Shown here: piece after piece, positions 1 to 13,544 of the stretch
How the letters are laid out: every line of letters begins with the position of its first letter
How positions within the stretch are numbered: position 1 is the first letter of the stretch
Position numbers and translations under genes: made by a program
NCBI GenBank assembly: GCA_022749755.1
Contig: CM040446.1
Span: 11,866,367 to 11,930,366 of the forward strand
Length of the DNA stretch: 64,000 bases
Reading direction: 5' to 3'
Origin: Azadirachta indica
Taxonomy: Eukaryota > Streptophyta > Magnoliopsida > Sapindales > Meliaceae
The notes under the pieces: model-generated
What the model was told of the DNA's origin: nothing
Database searches by the model: none
The model's input: the letters and a program-made list of their open reading frames with translations, nothing else

Positions 1-939
1 TAATAATAATAATAATAAAGAATTTTGAAAATTATTTATCACCAGATGAATGTGACATATGGAAGTGCTGATAGCGTAACTTATCTGAATTTTGTGTAGA
101 AAATTCAGAGGGGTCTCCATTAATCAAGCCCAAGCTTGGCTCCACCCTCTACATCTGTCCAGTCCAAATGGAGCCCAAAATTTTATAATCTGATGGTTGA
201 TATATTTTAATTCTTTTTTTTTTTAAAAAAAAAATCCTTTTTCGAAATCAACCCTATTCGTTATTCAATTGTGTCCCATATCATCCCAAAAAAAATTTAT
301 TAATTAAACTAATAAGTATTCATAATTTAAAGCAAATAAATTTTTTAAACAAAATAGAGTACCACTAAACGGCTAGGCATTAACCCTAATCGAGATTCCA
401 CAAAGTGATGAATCGATGAAATCCACACAATGAATAATAAATTGGATAACGTCATACTCAAATCGTAAACAAATTATTTATTAATTGATTTGTTGTTAAC
501 ATTAATATTTTTTATGGTTAAATAAAGCCAAATCTGTTGGAACAAAACCTTACACGAAGCCCTAAACCAAGGGAAAAGTTGATAAGGTTTTGTAAAAAGT
601 ATGATTAATGAAACCATTTAGTTTCTGAAAACGACATCCATTTTGAACTTAAAACGACTGCGGGCCGGTTACTTAGGTTGACGGTAACCACAATATGCTG
701 CAAAATCACACTACAAGACGTCCATTTTCTTGTTATTGTCTTTGACTAAGTGCATGGTAATTTTGTTCTTTGCTTTTATTTTAAAGTCAATTATTATGAT
801 CACTATTATGGATTTTTTTGTTGACATTTAAGAGATTTGGCCTTTGGGAGGAAGACTACGTCAAATTACTTGGTGTTTTCACTTCTCTTTAGCAAAAGTT
901 TCAGTTAAATTACTTTATGGTTTAAGTTGAATGTTTAAA

Positions 940-976
<37 letters not shown>

Positions 977-3495
977 CAATATCATATGACACGTTGTTGC
1001 ATTCAAAATCTTTGAGTGATACACATATTTACTTAAAAAATAAAGTTGTATATCACTAATTTATTATAAATTTTTTTATTTTAAAGTTATTATATTTAAC
1101 GAGTTAACGATAAGACGGTGTAATTAATAGTTTGAAAATTATTAAAGTTATGATCGACTTAGATTTTTTTTTTTGGTATTGTAACGACTTTTAAACCATT
1201 GCTATTATGAAATGTAGAAGTTATAATTGTCAAGAGAAAATTTATATGTGTTTCTTCTATACTAATTAATTTTTAGAGTGAAAACTAAAGTAAAATAATT
1301 GTGTTGTCTTAAAGTAGAAGTATTATCATAATATCAAACCAAATTTTAGTTAACAACATATCACATACCACATCATTTAGAATTAAATTTAGTACATAAA
1401 GAATTGCTTAATTAAATATTATTAAATTAAAAAAATAATGATTTTTTATTAAATAAATATTCTAGATAAATAAGAAAAACAAAGAAATACTATAGGCAAC
1501 TGCTTTTTTTTTTTTTTTTCAATGATTAGCGAACATTGAATTGTTGGTTCTTAGATTTTTTTTATAGTGAGGAAGAACCCGGCGTTCAAATTGAGATTAA
1601 AAAAAAAAAATGCTAATTATATTAAATTTGTATAAAAGATTGAAAACAAAAGAAATGAGAAAGACATGGCACATGTTTTGCCACTAGGCAGTAGTTGGTC
1701 CAACAAGCTACGTCAATTTAAACTGAGATCATTTAATTGTGGGTGGACTTAAAGCTTTCATGTCTTACAAATAACACATCAATAATGCAACCCTCAACTA
1801 ATAATTTAACATTCAATAAATTATTTTTCATTTTTGTGAAGTGTCAGAATTCAGAAGCTTCAAGAACAAAGAGAGGCAAGAGACAAAATCGTTGAATATC
1901 TAAAGAGAAAAGACTGCTTTGGGTATTCTACAAACAGATGGCGAGCAATGCAATTAGTGACGCAATTCTTAGTGTGACGCGGCCTACTGGTAGGGTGGCG
2001 GACAATTATATATATACACACAAAATCTTACACGTACGTACATACATACCCCTTCTATTCTATGTCCTTTAAATTTAATTGATTTTCAGAAACCATGTGA
2101 TCATGTATGTAAATAACAGACGACGGACAGGGCGTGTAATTTATGTTGAAAGATTTTTGGGGTTTCTGAACCTTTATGTGGATTGTAATCTGGATCACCA
2201 ACGATGTTGCTTCTGCTATCAGGATCAGGAATATACCGTCGAGAGCATTCAAATTTCTTTAGCTTTTCTGGTGCAACAATTGTTCCTATATATGCCGGAG
2301 TTATTAGCTTTCTTGCTGAATCAAAATCAAAATCAAAATCTAGAGTTATCCCCACCAACCCAAAGCGATAAAAGTTACGCGCACTAAGATAACTACGCTA
2401 ACTCTCTCTCGCTCAATTAATTGGACCTACATATTTATTTCTTTGATAAATACATACTTAACCGCACTCTCTTATTATTATGATTATTATTAATTCTCAA
2501 TCTTGGTGTCTAAATCAACTGTCTGTCATTATACCATATCTGTCACAGTCAGGTCGAATGGGAGACTAGCTTAGTTCTCTGAACCATAGGATGGCCCCTT
2601 CATCATGGCCAATCCAACGGTGCAGAAATTGGAGGTGTACATCATGAAAGGGCCGTTGTTTCAACCATTTACTGGGCCGTGGGACTTTTGATGGCTCATG
2701 ATGTTGCGTGTTGGAAGGGTTAAAAAATTGTTTTCAAGTAAAGTTGAATTTTAAACATGATGACAAAAGAACTCCCTTTGTCAGAGATTTTTATTATTAT
2801 CATTTATTTCTTTATTTACTTTATCATATACCCATTTCATACATTGGCTCTTAAAATTCCGAACCATTTTTGATTAATCAAATCAAGGTTTATCAACTAA
2901 CAGAAGAAAAAATATATATATATACGACACTAGATTAAAAATGTACATTGCATTAATAATCTTGAAACATTACACAAGTGCATTATGCAGCGTAATAGGA
3001 GGATACCTTAGAAATTTTTACAATACAATGATAATAATAATTATAATAATGATAATAATAATTATAATAACAAGATGAGCAAGCAATCTTCAGCTTTGTT
3101 GGATGCTTAAAATGGAAAATACCATAAAATCCAAATTGAGAAGGGAATAGTCCACGATGTTTCTTCCGCTACCTTTACCTATACAAAAGTCGGCAAATTT
3201 TCCGATTCTCAACTTCTTAGAGAATTACCCCAAAAAAGAGATTCTACTCTTCGCCCATTTTACTTGATATAATAACTTAATCTTAAAATAATATGTACAC
3301 AGAACCATCAAATCTTAGCTACCGAAATAGTGCTCCGTCGTTTCGTTTCTTCCCTCTCCTTTTTCTTCAGATGCTATTCACAGCAGAGAGAAGACTCAGA
3401 GAGCCCACAAAAATAAACCCAACAAACCTTTGATTAAACATTCCAACACCAAGAATTCAGTATCAAAATACCAAGAGCCACTTCACTTATTGCTC
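1..3495. other. AT-rich intergenic stretch
   Basis: I see no supportable gene here. It contains a TAA microsatellite at the left edge (1-18), a TA run (942-972), several homopolymer runs and TAA-type repeats near 3030-3070. Short overlapping open frames at about 2055-2387 on both strands resemble no family I recognise and contain a simple repeat. The last 200 bases or so probably include the 3' untranslated region of the zinc-finger gene to the right. Confidence 0.6.
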
Positions 3496-4608
3496 TCACT
3501 TTGCTTCATTAACCAACTCCGAAACCCAACCAACATCCGGAGCCCCATTAGAGGGATCCGGGTCGACTCGATCCAGAGAATTCTCTTTGCTCAGTTTCTC
3601 AAACATTTTTGCACGCAAGTCCCTACCCGACTCTACCCTCTCCATCACGGGTTCTTCTTCCAGGCAACTATCAAAGATATCCAGGTAGCCAATACCAGAT
3701 CGGGCAGGGGCGCGAGTTGGCGTGGAAGGCAGACTACAAAATCCGGGTCGCAGCATAGAGCCACGAGGAGACCCGTACCCGGATGAATTACCCATTTGCA
3801 TATTATAAGAAGAAGGCAGAGACTTCACCTTTCCAAATTGCAGATTCCTTAAAGAAGCCACCATTTCGTTGATAGAACCCGACCCAAGTGACCGACTCAG
3901 AGAGTGACTCATTGGTGACTCCGTCCGCGGACTCATGGGAGGGGAAATCGACTCTGGAGATGACAAAAATGGAAGCCCTTTAGCACAAGGAGAATCAGAA
4001 CTTCTCGGACTCTGTTGAGGCAGGATCCTCAGCTGTTCCGGCGTGTGAGCAAAGAAACAAACCCTTCTTTTACAGCTAGGCCCGTCTTTGCATGGCTGCG
4101 TACGATATCGGGCCGGATGGAGCCAGCACTCGAACACGCCGTGAGCGAACTCACACGTGTCACCTTTCTTGCAACTCCCCTTGCGGAAATCGGGGCAGGC
4201 CGTACCCGAATAATGATACTTTCGCGGGTCACGCCTCCGAGCTTTCTCTCCAGGGTGAGCGTAAGGACACTCAGTCCAGTCATGGGACCTGCCGCGCGCG
4301 CACTTCCTCACCTTGAACTCGTACATGCGGAAATGGTCGCAAGAGTAAGCATCCACGGCAGAATCCGGATCAAGACCCGAAATATCGCTGTCGGATTCCA
4401 AATCCGGATCATTTGAGGGCAAGTAACGGTGGAGTGCCGCGAAAGCTTCCTGCAGATGATAGAGGTTGTTGTAATCAGGGCTGCCGTTTGCATTGCCGTT
4501 TAGGGAGTGAGGAGAGAAAACACTGTCAGCCGTCTGATCTTCTTGGAGCTGAGGCCATGGAGGAACGTGCACCGTTGGATTCAGACGGTGAGGTTCTCCG
4601 AGCATCAT
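3496..4608 (-). CDS. C3H20: CCCH tandem zinc-finger protein, arginine-rich plant TZF type
   Basis: A single uninterrupted 370-residue frame without introns, as is usual for this family. Residues 103-118 form a C-x5-H-x4-C-x3-H finger in the arginine-rich region. The tandem finger follows: C138-x7-C146-x5-C152-x3-H156, a 16-residue linker, then C173-x5-C179-x4-C184-x3-H188. This is the plant RR-TZF signature. The C-terminal half is Ser/Pro-rich and low in complexity, with short conserved pieces near the end. Arabidopsis relatives (C3H20 and C3H49, also called OZF1/OZF2) are RNA-binding proteins that move between nucleus, plasma membrane and RNA granules and influence ABA and stress responses; the role here is inferred from family. 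The start is the first of two adjacent Met codons; the second (4605) is equally possible. A TATA motif lies 68 bases upstream. Local GC content is clearly higher than in flanking DNA. Confidence 0.93.
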   Translation of the reverse strand: MMLGEPHRLNPTVHVPPWPQLQEDQTADSVFSPHSLNGNANGSPDYNNLYHLQEAFAALHRYLPSNDPDLESDSDISGLDPDSAVDAYSCDHFRMYEFKVRKCARGRSHDWTECPYAHPGEKARRRDPRKYHYSGTACPDFRKGSCKKGDTCEFAHGVFECWLHPARYRTQPCKDGPSCKRRVCFFAHTPEQLRILPQQSPRSSDSPCAKGLPFLSSPESISPPMSPRTESPMSHSLSRSLGSGSINEMVASLRNLQFGKVKSLPSSYNMQMGNSSGYGSPRGSMLRPGFCSLPSTPTRAPARSGIGYLDIFDSCLEEEPVMERVESGRDLRAKMFEKLSKENSLDRVDPDPSNGAPDVGWVSELVNEAK

Positions 4609-4675
4609 TTTCGGTTTGTTTTTCGGGGAAGTGGCTGCTGTTGTTTAGGGGAACAATAGCACTGCTTTGGTTGTG

Positions 4676-4681
4676 TTTATA
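4676..4681 (-). promoter_or_regulatory. TATA box of the CCCH gene
   Basis: Reads TATAAA on the minus strand, 68 bases upstream of the ATG at 4608, leaving room for a 5' leader of about 35-40 bases. Position and orientation fit a plant core promoter; the transcription start itself is not visible. Confidence 0.55.
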
Positions 4682-6049
4682 AACTGCTAAAAGAGTTGGT
4701 TTTAACCGTGGTTAGGTTAATGCTAACCGCAGTTAGGTTAAAAATCTAGCAGCTGCCTTTTGTACTGCAGTTAAAATAAAGAGAGTGTTCGAGTAACGTG
4801 GCTGTTATTTTGACATCCGAGAAAGTCGGACTTGTATCCTCCGTGTTCTGGTGGATATGAAACGTGGCTAATTCTGATTTGAAGTTGGCGAGACTATGTG
4901 ACGGATGCTGCCATTTGTTAGCATTGGCTGCCAATATTTATTGGGGGCTAAGTCCCTAGTGTTTCTGAGTCGGTGGAACATGAGATGCGGAGGATAAGGA
5001 TAAAAACAAAGAGTTAAAAAACAGAATTTTTCTCTTTATTTCTTCGCTAAATGAAAATTGAAATTTCTTTAAAATTTAATAAAAACACAATTTATTTTTG
5101 GTAATAAATTTATCATCCTATCCCATTTCAATTGCGTCTTATTACATTATCTGACCTGTATAAATTATTCAAAAAGTACATAAAAAATTTCCAAAAAAAA
5201 AAAGTGAAGATATTTAAAATATATATATATATATATACAGATTGGTAATATATATTAACGTAATTACTACAATAAATCTAATTAAACAACACTTTAATTC
5301 CGCGTAAAGATAATATGATTGATTAATTATTAAATTTCTTTCGGTCAAGTAAGATTTGTACGGGTTAGAATCCCTTTCCCCGCTAGCTAGTATTAAAAAC
5401 AAACCTCTATTTAGTTGAACTAAAGAAAACAAACTTACATATTTAGTTAATTTATTATTATTATTATTATTTATAGATTTAAAATTAACTTTTTTTTTTT
5501 TTTTTCATTTGTGGTGAATTTGTAGAGAATTTATAGAATAGCATGGGCTAAGGGAAACACAATCAATCAACTTTGATAGGAAATACAACAAATACGTGAC
5601 GTCCATTTTCTAACGCCTTTAGTTTGTTTTGTATAGCCTGTGTTATTCAAATCAATGGGATGGTTGGGTTGCTGTTTTGCTTGTGCTTTTCGAAGAGGTA
5701 AAGCATCTATATATGCTCAATAACTCTAGAAGATTCTACCAATTCATTTCTATTGTAAAATTCCCCAATATCACCAAGTTGTGTTCTTCTTCTACGGTCT
5801 CAAAGTTATTGATTTATCATTTATTCAGATATATATATATATATACACATATAAATATGGAAACAGATGTAAATATGTAATTTCATTGTCGAATTTACTT
5901 TATGCATTTGGTCGCACGTGACAAGTAATAAAGGTGTTGAAAAATACACCACATACTCGTGATGATTATTTACTAACTATAACCTATTAAATTTTCAACA
6001 ATTTCTTAAATTTTAGATCATTAAAATTTTAAAAAAATTAACAAAAATG

Positions 6050-6260
6050 ATCAAATCTTGGACTGAATTTTCATAAATGACTACTGTTTAAAATTTATTT
6101 AAAAAATAATCAACTCAATTTTTTTTATTAAAATACTCTTATTTAAAAATGTATGTTGGTTATTTTTAACAATTTTTATATGAATATTTTGGTCAAAAAA
6201 ATTTAAATTAGTCAATTTTAAAACATACTTTAAATAGTGATCGTTTAAAAAAATTAGATT
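6050..6260. mobile_element. MITE-like AT-rich inverted repeat, copy 1
   Basis: The left part contains ACTACTGTTTAAAATTTATT; the right part, read in reverse complement, contains CACTATTTAAAGTATGTT, giving an imperfect inverted repeat around an AT-rich core. A related segment occurs at about 9790-9975 with the same order of blocks. Boundaries are approximate and no target-site duplication is clear. No coding capacity. Confidence 0.4.
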
Positions 6261-7453
6261 TAAAACTTAATTATTGTTAAAAGTTTCCTAAATTTTATTA
6301 TCAAAATTACCATACTCTTTTGAGATTTTACTAAAATTATAAAAAAAAAACTTATAAAATTTGTTACGAGTTTGTATAAAATTGACAACCAAATTTTTGA
6401 GAAATTTTATATATGTTATCATTGAAGTACGACTACTTCAAAATTCTCTATAAAAGATGGTGTGAGAAAGAGTTGTATTATAAAAAAATTTCAAAAGTTA
6501 AGAAAAAAATTTTCGAAGTCATATTAGTCATAAGTTGAGAACAGGAGAAATACATTAGAGTACTATTTGTACCAAACATTCAAATTTATTGTATAGTAAT
6601 ATAATCAAGAGGTTCATGCAGATTTAATGTAGTTATTTTTTTCTTCCACAATGAAAATTAATTAAGTGTAAGTGTGACAATTTATTTAGTATTTATTAAA
6701 ATTTGATAAATTTAAAACTAGTACTCAAAATATAAGAAATAGACAACATTATTAATAATTAGTCAAAAAAATAGTGAATTCAATTAAAAATTGGTCTTAC
6801 AAATACTTTCTTTTATTTACCTTTACAACACGACAAAAACAGTAAACAAAGTTTAAACTCTTTTAAGATGTTAATGTAATAGTGTAAATATTCTTCATTT
6901 CTCCGTGTTCAGCTTAGAAAAGCACGATTTGACGGAAAAAAAAAATAGTTGATATAATTATATATACATATAGTTTTTTGCAACATTTATAGCAATTTTT
7001 GGCAATAAATTTATGTAATTTGCCAAAATTTAATATTATTAGATGTGTTATCGAAGCACCATATGTAATAATAATAATAATAAAACAAAAGGAAGACGAA
7101 TAATCTAGAAAACGCATTAAACAAATAATTCTATAAAAGATGCTTAGTGATTTATAAAGAAACCTTCTTGTGCAAATATTTCCATATTTTGTTATTATTC
7201 TCTATCTGTCTACCATTCCCTCAACGAGAAATATTGAACCACAATATATATAAATATAAACATTATTATAAAATGAATTTAATAAAAATGGATGAGCATC
7301 AAATGTCAAGTCGTGTGATTAGTACAAGATGGGGCCCAACCAAATTGATGGATGACCCACTTAAGTAAATAAGTGAATGACTAGCCCTTGCTAGATATAT
7401 GTACATAATTTGTAGCAGATTTTCAGAAGATGCTCTTATATATCTAAGCACAC

Positions 7454-7473
7454 ATAACATAACATAACATAAC
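7454..7473. repeat. (ATAAC)4 microsatellite
   Basis: Four perfect tandem copies of the pentanucleotide ATAAC. No gene association is visible. Confidence 0.8.
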
Positions 7474-9298
7474 ATAGCTAAAATATTTATAAAGTGCTTC
7501 TACCACTTAAATTTTGCAGCTCTGGGAAAATATAGATTATTAAGTAATTTAATTATTTTCTTTTTAATTCAAGGTCAAATTTATTGCTTTGTGAAAATAG
7601 GTGGGATAAGTAGTTGTACACGTGGATGGATGTGAATAAATAGGTAGGAAAGAGATGAGTGCAAATGAGGAGAAGCATCAAAATCGCTGACAACTTTAAG
7701 GGGGAAAAAAAAAAAAAAAAAAAGTTTTCTCAATTTTAAAGAAATTAAAAAAAAAAAGAAAGGAAAAGGAAAACTTACGGTTGAGCTTTCCTCCAAACAC
7801 CTGGCGGTTTGGTTACTGGACACTGGGCCAAACTTTGCGGTACATGCCCCTTTTATTGCGGCACGTTGCTGGTTTTGGTCCATACTCAACTCTCGACCGT
7901 ACTATCCCTTCCCTTTGCGGTCGTTCCATTCTTCCTCTTCATTCCAGTGCATTCCAAGGCAGGTTTAGTGTAGCATTTGGTGAAAACTTAGAGGGGAATA
8001 ATGTATTGTATTAAATTTAAGAATAATGCAGTGCAGCTCTTTAAAATCGGATCTCTGGAAAGTGTTCTTCAAAATTTTGTATAGTATTTTATAAACTAAT
8101 ATGATCTCATCTCTTTTACTTTTTCCTCTTTTTTATTTCCAACTCTTTCGTCTCTCTTTTGGTTGTGTGTGAAAGTATATCTCTTAGTTTTCATTTAATC
8201 TTATTCTAATTCAATTTAGTTCCCATAAAATAATAAAATCTAATATGTACTACTAAACATGCCCCATTATTTATTCTTCTCGTCTGACCCGCGCTTTTAT
8301 GGTACCATTTAAGTTTTAACCACTGGTGCATTCTACTATCCCACTGCCCTATCCCTGCTAGCCTTTTCAAATTTCAAGTCTTATTTTACCTCTATTTTCT
8401 TTTTAATTATTAAAAATACATTGAACTTCTTTGAAAAAAATGAATCCAATTGTTTACTAATTCAAATGTGAACAACATTTCCGAGTACAAATCTCGCTTG
8501 CTTTTCTAAAAAATTACTTGTGTGTTAGATACGAATATAATTATTGTGGTATGAGTTTGACCTAAAGTGATAGATAATATACACCATTAAAAAAGTGATG
8601 TGATACTGGTATGAGTATAATCTGACGTGCTGATTGTCTCGTTCATTATTCTAACATGAATACATAGCTAATAGATAATAAGAACGTAAAATTAAGAGGA
8701 ATTTAGCCAAATTAGATTGTGAATAACACGAAATTGATGGGAGATCATGCCCATCTTTGCACATTTGAGCCACTCTCGTGGGCTTCAACTGTTATCCATC
8801 TATAAAAGATAAGATTTGAAGGGTACACAAATTTTTTATGTTGTTATGCTATCAATGTTTTATCAGCAGATTATTTAATTATCTTTACGAAACATAATTT
8901 TTTTTTATAAAAATAACAAACTAAATTTGATTTTATACATAAATATATTTATAGGATATTTATATAAAAAAAGGAATAGTAATTATATTTCTTTATACAT
9001 AATTTTATATTATTTATAAATGATTGGATCTAAATATATTTAACTTTTGAAATTAAATTTAGTTATATAATTAATGTATAATTAATATATATTATATTTA
9101 ATCTCAATTTTTAAAAATATTTAAATATAATGATTTACTAATTATATAAAAATATGTGTCTAATAAAAACTATTGTTGTTTCATCCCTTTATTTACTTAT
9201 ATGTATATGAGATGTCCTTGCGATTGATGTTGAAAAATAACAAACATTCAAAGACCCATACGTAATGCGATTATTAAATTTTTTTTAATTGGCGCTGA

Positions 9299-9389
9299 TT
9301 TTGGAAGACGCATAGATTGACAAAAATGACAAGTTTTAACTCTACAGAATCAGAAATTATTTTGGAAGACGCATGGATTGACAAAAATT
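9299..9389. repeat. 61-base-period direct repeat
   Basis: A segment with the core TTGGAAGACGCAT, followed by GATTGACAAAAAT, occurs at about 9299-9328 and again at 9360-9389 with one or two differences. It looks like a local tandem duplication in which the second half has diverged or been lost. Confidence 0.6.
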
Positions 9390-9664
9390 ACACAAAGTTA
9401 TTACACTAAAGAAGAGAGATTATTTGTGAAGCGACCCGATTTTCATTTTTTTATTGGAAAAGCATTGAAATTATTATTTACATGAGGAAAATGATATGCG
9501 CCGTGGGACATTTTGTCCAGGGTCGTAATTATTGATGGCTATGAACTCTTGCAAATCGTGATTAGTGGACGGACGTCTCTTCTTGAATTTATTTATATTC
9601 TCAATGCAGACAATTGAATCTGGTTAATTTCTGCCACAATATTTGTCACCAGTTCACTACATTC

Positions 9665-9704
9665 AATCTAATCTAATCTAATCTAATCTAATCTAATCTA
9701 ATCT
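9665..9704. repeat. (AATCT)8 microsatellite
   Basis: Eight perfect consecutive copies of AATCT. It should be polymorphic in length between accessions. Confidence 0.9.
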
Positions 9705-9789
9705 TGCCAATTATTCTGGATAAAAAAATAAAAACCATCATATAGCGGGACCCATTCGTTTTTACTTTTATTTTTGAAACATTTTCAAC

Positions 9790-9975
9790 GATAATTAAAA
9801 TTGAATTACCATTTAAAATTTATATAAAAAATAATCTGATTAGATTAAAATATCCTTACAAAAAAATTTTAAAAAATGATCGATATTTACTTTTATTAGA
9901 AATATTTTTATCTAAAAAAATTTAAATCAGTCATTTTTATAACAAACTTTAAATAGTATACATTACTAAAAATTT
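9790..9975. mobile_element. MITE-like AT-rich inverted repeat, copy 2
   Basis: Shares ordered blocks with the 6050-6260 element, for example CATTTAAAATTTATATAAAA on the left and AACTTTAAATAGT on the right. Both copies lie in the same gene-poor interval and are non-coding. Exact ends are uncertain. Confidence 0.4.
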
Positions 9976-10305
9976 AGCTAAATTTGAGATATTTTAATTA
10001 ATTTTCTCTTTATTTATTGTTAAACAGATAAAAAAAAAAAAACAACTGGAACCCTTAAATAATGCTTCACATATGTGATGCTTTCAAATCACAATTATCG
10101 ATCATCAATCGCAATTATCGATCATCGATCACAATCACAAGTTGTTCTCTGGACTGTTCCTTCGTTGATTCAACGGTTATAATTCAGTGCAAATAGTTAC
10201 ATTTTTTGTTTTAATAAAATAGATGAGTAAAATTGAAAGAGTGTGGTTTTGAGCGCGAGCACAGATGAGATGAGATGAGACCAGCCACATGGTAGTTAAG
10301 TCGTC

Positions 10306-10313
10306 TATAAAAG
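10306..10313 (+). promoter_or_regulatory. Orphan TATA-box motif
   Basis: TATAAAAG in a typical plant context, preceded by a CCACATG-type motif and followed by a pyrimidine-rich leader-like sequence. No coding frame follows, so it may be chance, a relic, or the promoter of a non-coding transcript. Confidence 0.25.
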
Positions 10314-12806
10314 AGTGAAAAGCGTTGCCTCTTTCTTCCCTAACATTACTCCTCCTCTTAATTATATCGACCTGTTTTTATCATGCTCCCTTCCGTCACT
10401 TCACGTATCAATATTTTTCACTATGCTGTGTTTTAATTCATATTAATATTTATTTAAAAATTTTAATTGAAAAATGTTAGTACATATTAAATATATGAAA
10501 ATTATTAACATTGAATAAAGATAGGTTCAGTTGAAATAATTTTTATCTATTAATTTGATTTTTGTATTTGAGAAGAAAGGGGTGGACTAGGCCAATAATC
10601 CATTTCATTAAACGATTGAAATTATAGTAAATTATTGCTTCAAGTAGTTGTCATTGAATCAAAGAGAGTCCATTAAACGATTGTTTCAGCGTAAGTACAA
10701 ATATTAACGTCAAAAAACAATTATTATCATTATCATCACTATTATTTTAAAGAAAGAAAAAAAAAAAAAAAAGAGAAGGCAACTCATTGGTGTTGGAACG
10801 ACGGAGTGGCGCAGCGGGCGGCAGAAACAGTGGATGGGTACGACTACTGGTCACGTGAACAGTTGAACAAGAAGGGTGGAGATGGTGCCACGTAAGCAGA
10901 TAATAAGACACATGGCATGAATTCTTATCCATATTTGAATTGAACATAATGAATTCCCGAGAAGGTCCCGACAAAACATAAAGCAGAGCTGTGCTCTGCA
11001 GAGTGCTCGTTGTACGAGAAGAAAAAGATCTTGCTTCTCATGAATGCTATAGTGTACGGACGTATCTTTACGTGTCCCCTGTTTATGTTCTTTGACCAAA
11101 CACGTGTCCTTGTCCTTATCTATTTCTATTGACACGACAGGTAGTATATGACTGCCACTGTTTTTTAAGGCAGCACGCGGCGTTATCTGCATCTATTCTG
11201 CATATCGAGATTCGTGTGATTTTGACCTTACTTTATCTCTTCCAAATTAAATTTATTATTATGTGAAATTAACACATACCTCCCTAAAGTTTTAAGAAAA
11301 CACACACATGCGCATATATATGTATATATATATATATATGTGTGTGTGAAATATTTAAACAAATTTACATATACATTCCTTCAATCGTTAATCAATTATT
11401 CATTTTTACTAAAAGACTAATAAAATATCTTTAAAATTTAAATCAAGATAAAAAAATAAAATAAAAAATTTTTAGATATTAAATTTCAAATTATTTTATT
11501 TAAATTTTTACAAAATTTTAAATTATTTATTAAAATATTTTGAATTATGTATATATATTTACAATATAAATAAAATAATAAAAATAAAATATCAATTAAA
11601 AATAATAATAAATATTTTATTATCAATGTAAATATATTAAAAAAATATTAATATATTATAAAATAATAATATTATTTATTTAATGAATATATTTTATATA
11701 AATATATTGTATTTTATTAAATCTTAAAGATTTATTTGTTATTTTTTAAATAATAATTATTATATAAAAGGATAATTATTACTTTTTTAATAGATTGAGA
11801 CATTTAGAAATATTTTAAAAATTATTATGCTTAATAATTATATTAGACTAAATTTTTAGAATTAAAAAAAAATTATTTAAAAAATTAATTATCATTTTAT
11901 TAAAATATCTTTAACTTTAACAATCAATTAGCAGTCAATTATAGCCGACCAATAATTTAAAAAATATATATATGATTTTTTTTTAAATCTTTTATTTATA
12001 TGTAAATTTTTTAAACTTTGGGAGAGGTTTGTGTTAATTTCTCTTATTATTATTATTATTTTTTTTTTTTCGTTAAAATTTTATTTCTCTTGGTTGAGAT
12101 AATATCGGTTTCACCACTGTAACACATGGGATGTTAGTCAGCATATCTCATCGAATTTAGGAGCCGCTCCTAATAATACTATACTGGTCTGATCAACCCA
12201 CATATATATATATTTTTTTTTTTTTTATATATATTAAAAATATAAAAAGAATTTTACTGAAAAACATTTTATATATTACCATATTATATATATGTCCATG
12301 ATTCTTGACTTTTGTATTACAAAAACTAGTCTATTCTTTGGTCAAAGTGCTTGATTATTCTGGTAAGATTACGTGCTAGCAATTCGGTTTAATTATTGTA
12401 AAATTGGATTATTAAGTCTTTAATGAAACTCAGTATTTATTTATTTAATATTATTATCAACGTTAGATTTCATGTTTTGGGGGTCCGTTACTTTAAATTT
12501 GACATATTATGGACCCAAATCGTGATCTTCAAATATTTATACATAAATAAGTAAAGAGGTAGCTATTTCTTGCCATGCAATGCAAGGCATCTTCACGTGA
12601 CGTTGAATTAATAAAGTATAAAGCTAGAATTTCGAGCAGCCATTTTACTTTACCCTCTTGAATATGCAAATAACAGTAAAACACAAACGCTCTTTGGTCA
12701 AATAGGGGTGTCATCACGAGCCTACAAAATTTCAATAAATGAACAAGTTAATTTAACTTTGTAATCTAGACACAAAACAAAACAACAACACAAACTTACA
12801 ATCGAA

Positions 12807-13511
12807 TATATATATATATATATATATATGATATGATATGAAAACATGATATTATATACAAATGGGTTTGTGAAATCATATTATATTTGTCAAAGAGTAG
12901 GTGTTCCAAGTGGAGGATATCGTAATAATTAATTGGAAAAATTAAAAAGCAAAGAGCACTAGTTAAGGTGGATGAGGGGTTATATAAAATGACTGAAAAT
13001 GAAAGCATATAAAGAATTAAATAATCGTTTTGTCCATATTATTAGGGCATGTTTTGTCCAATCAAAATTGAAGGGTGAGGTTTAGAGGGAACCCAACTGG
13101 TGAAACTAACAATTTTAGCTAAAGAGTGTAAGGTGATGTCAACGTTACTGGGATTTTGAAGATCTGCTTGGTTTCTTTGAGTGAGAGTGAGAGTGAGAGT
13201 GAGAGCTAGTACGAATAATAATCTAGTCCTGTTTATTTCATCTACTTTAATTTTGGCCATGCTTTACTAATCTATTCCATTGAAGTTTGCTTTCTATATA
13301 TAATGGAAACCACAGTTAGGGCAATTATTTTGTACTCTTTTATAAGAAAATGGAATATTATGTCTTTAAAATATAATAGAATACACATTTTAATTTCAAT
13401 ATATTATCTATTTTTAACTCCTAATCCGTTCAATACTATAGAATTAAGCCTCCGCCTCAGGTGATGGCTTCCCATTTTAATACAGTTTTAATTAAAAAGA
13501 AATATTGGAAG

Positions 13512-13542
<31 letters not shown>
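12807..13542. repeat. TA microsatellite and long A homopolymer
   Basis: A TA dinucleotide run at 12807-12829 and an uninterrupted run of 31 adenines at 13512-13542. The DNA between them is ordinary AT-rich intergenic sequence with no gene. Short predicted frames here are artefacts of the simple repeats. Confidence 0.7.

Positions 13543-13544
<2 letters not shown>

Noticed and set aside
2055..2387. Overlapping frames of 65-102 codons on both strands
   Set aside because: No recognisable motif, a repeated N-Q or D-F run from a simple repeat, no flanking exons or promoter. Possibly a relic, but unsupported.
3430..4682. Several plus-strand and alternate-frame open frames over the CCCH gene
   Set aside because: They are shadows of the 370-residue zinc-finger frame, which alone has recognisable domains; higher local GC content keeps other frames open by chance.
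5340..5385. A GGTTAGAATCC-like word resembling a tRNA B box
   Set aside because: No A box, acceptor stem or anticodon arm can be folded around it. At most a fragment of a tRNA-derived SINE.
9665..9704. Regular short repeats that might suggest a CRISPR-like array
   Set aside because: It is a perfect pentanucleotide microsatellite with no spacers, in a plant nuclear context.
10851..11192. 113-codon minus-strand frame
   Set aside because: No homology to any family I know, no splice-compatible neighbours, unusual composition. Likely chance.
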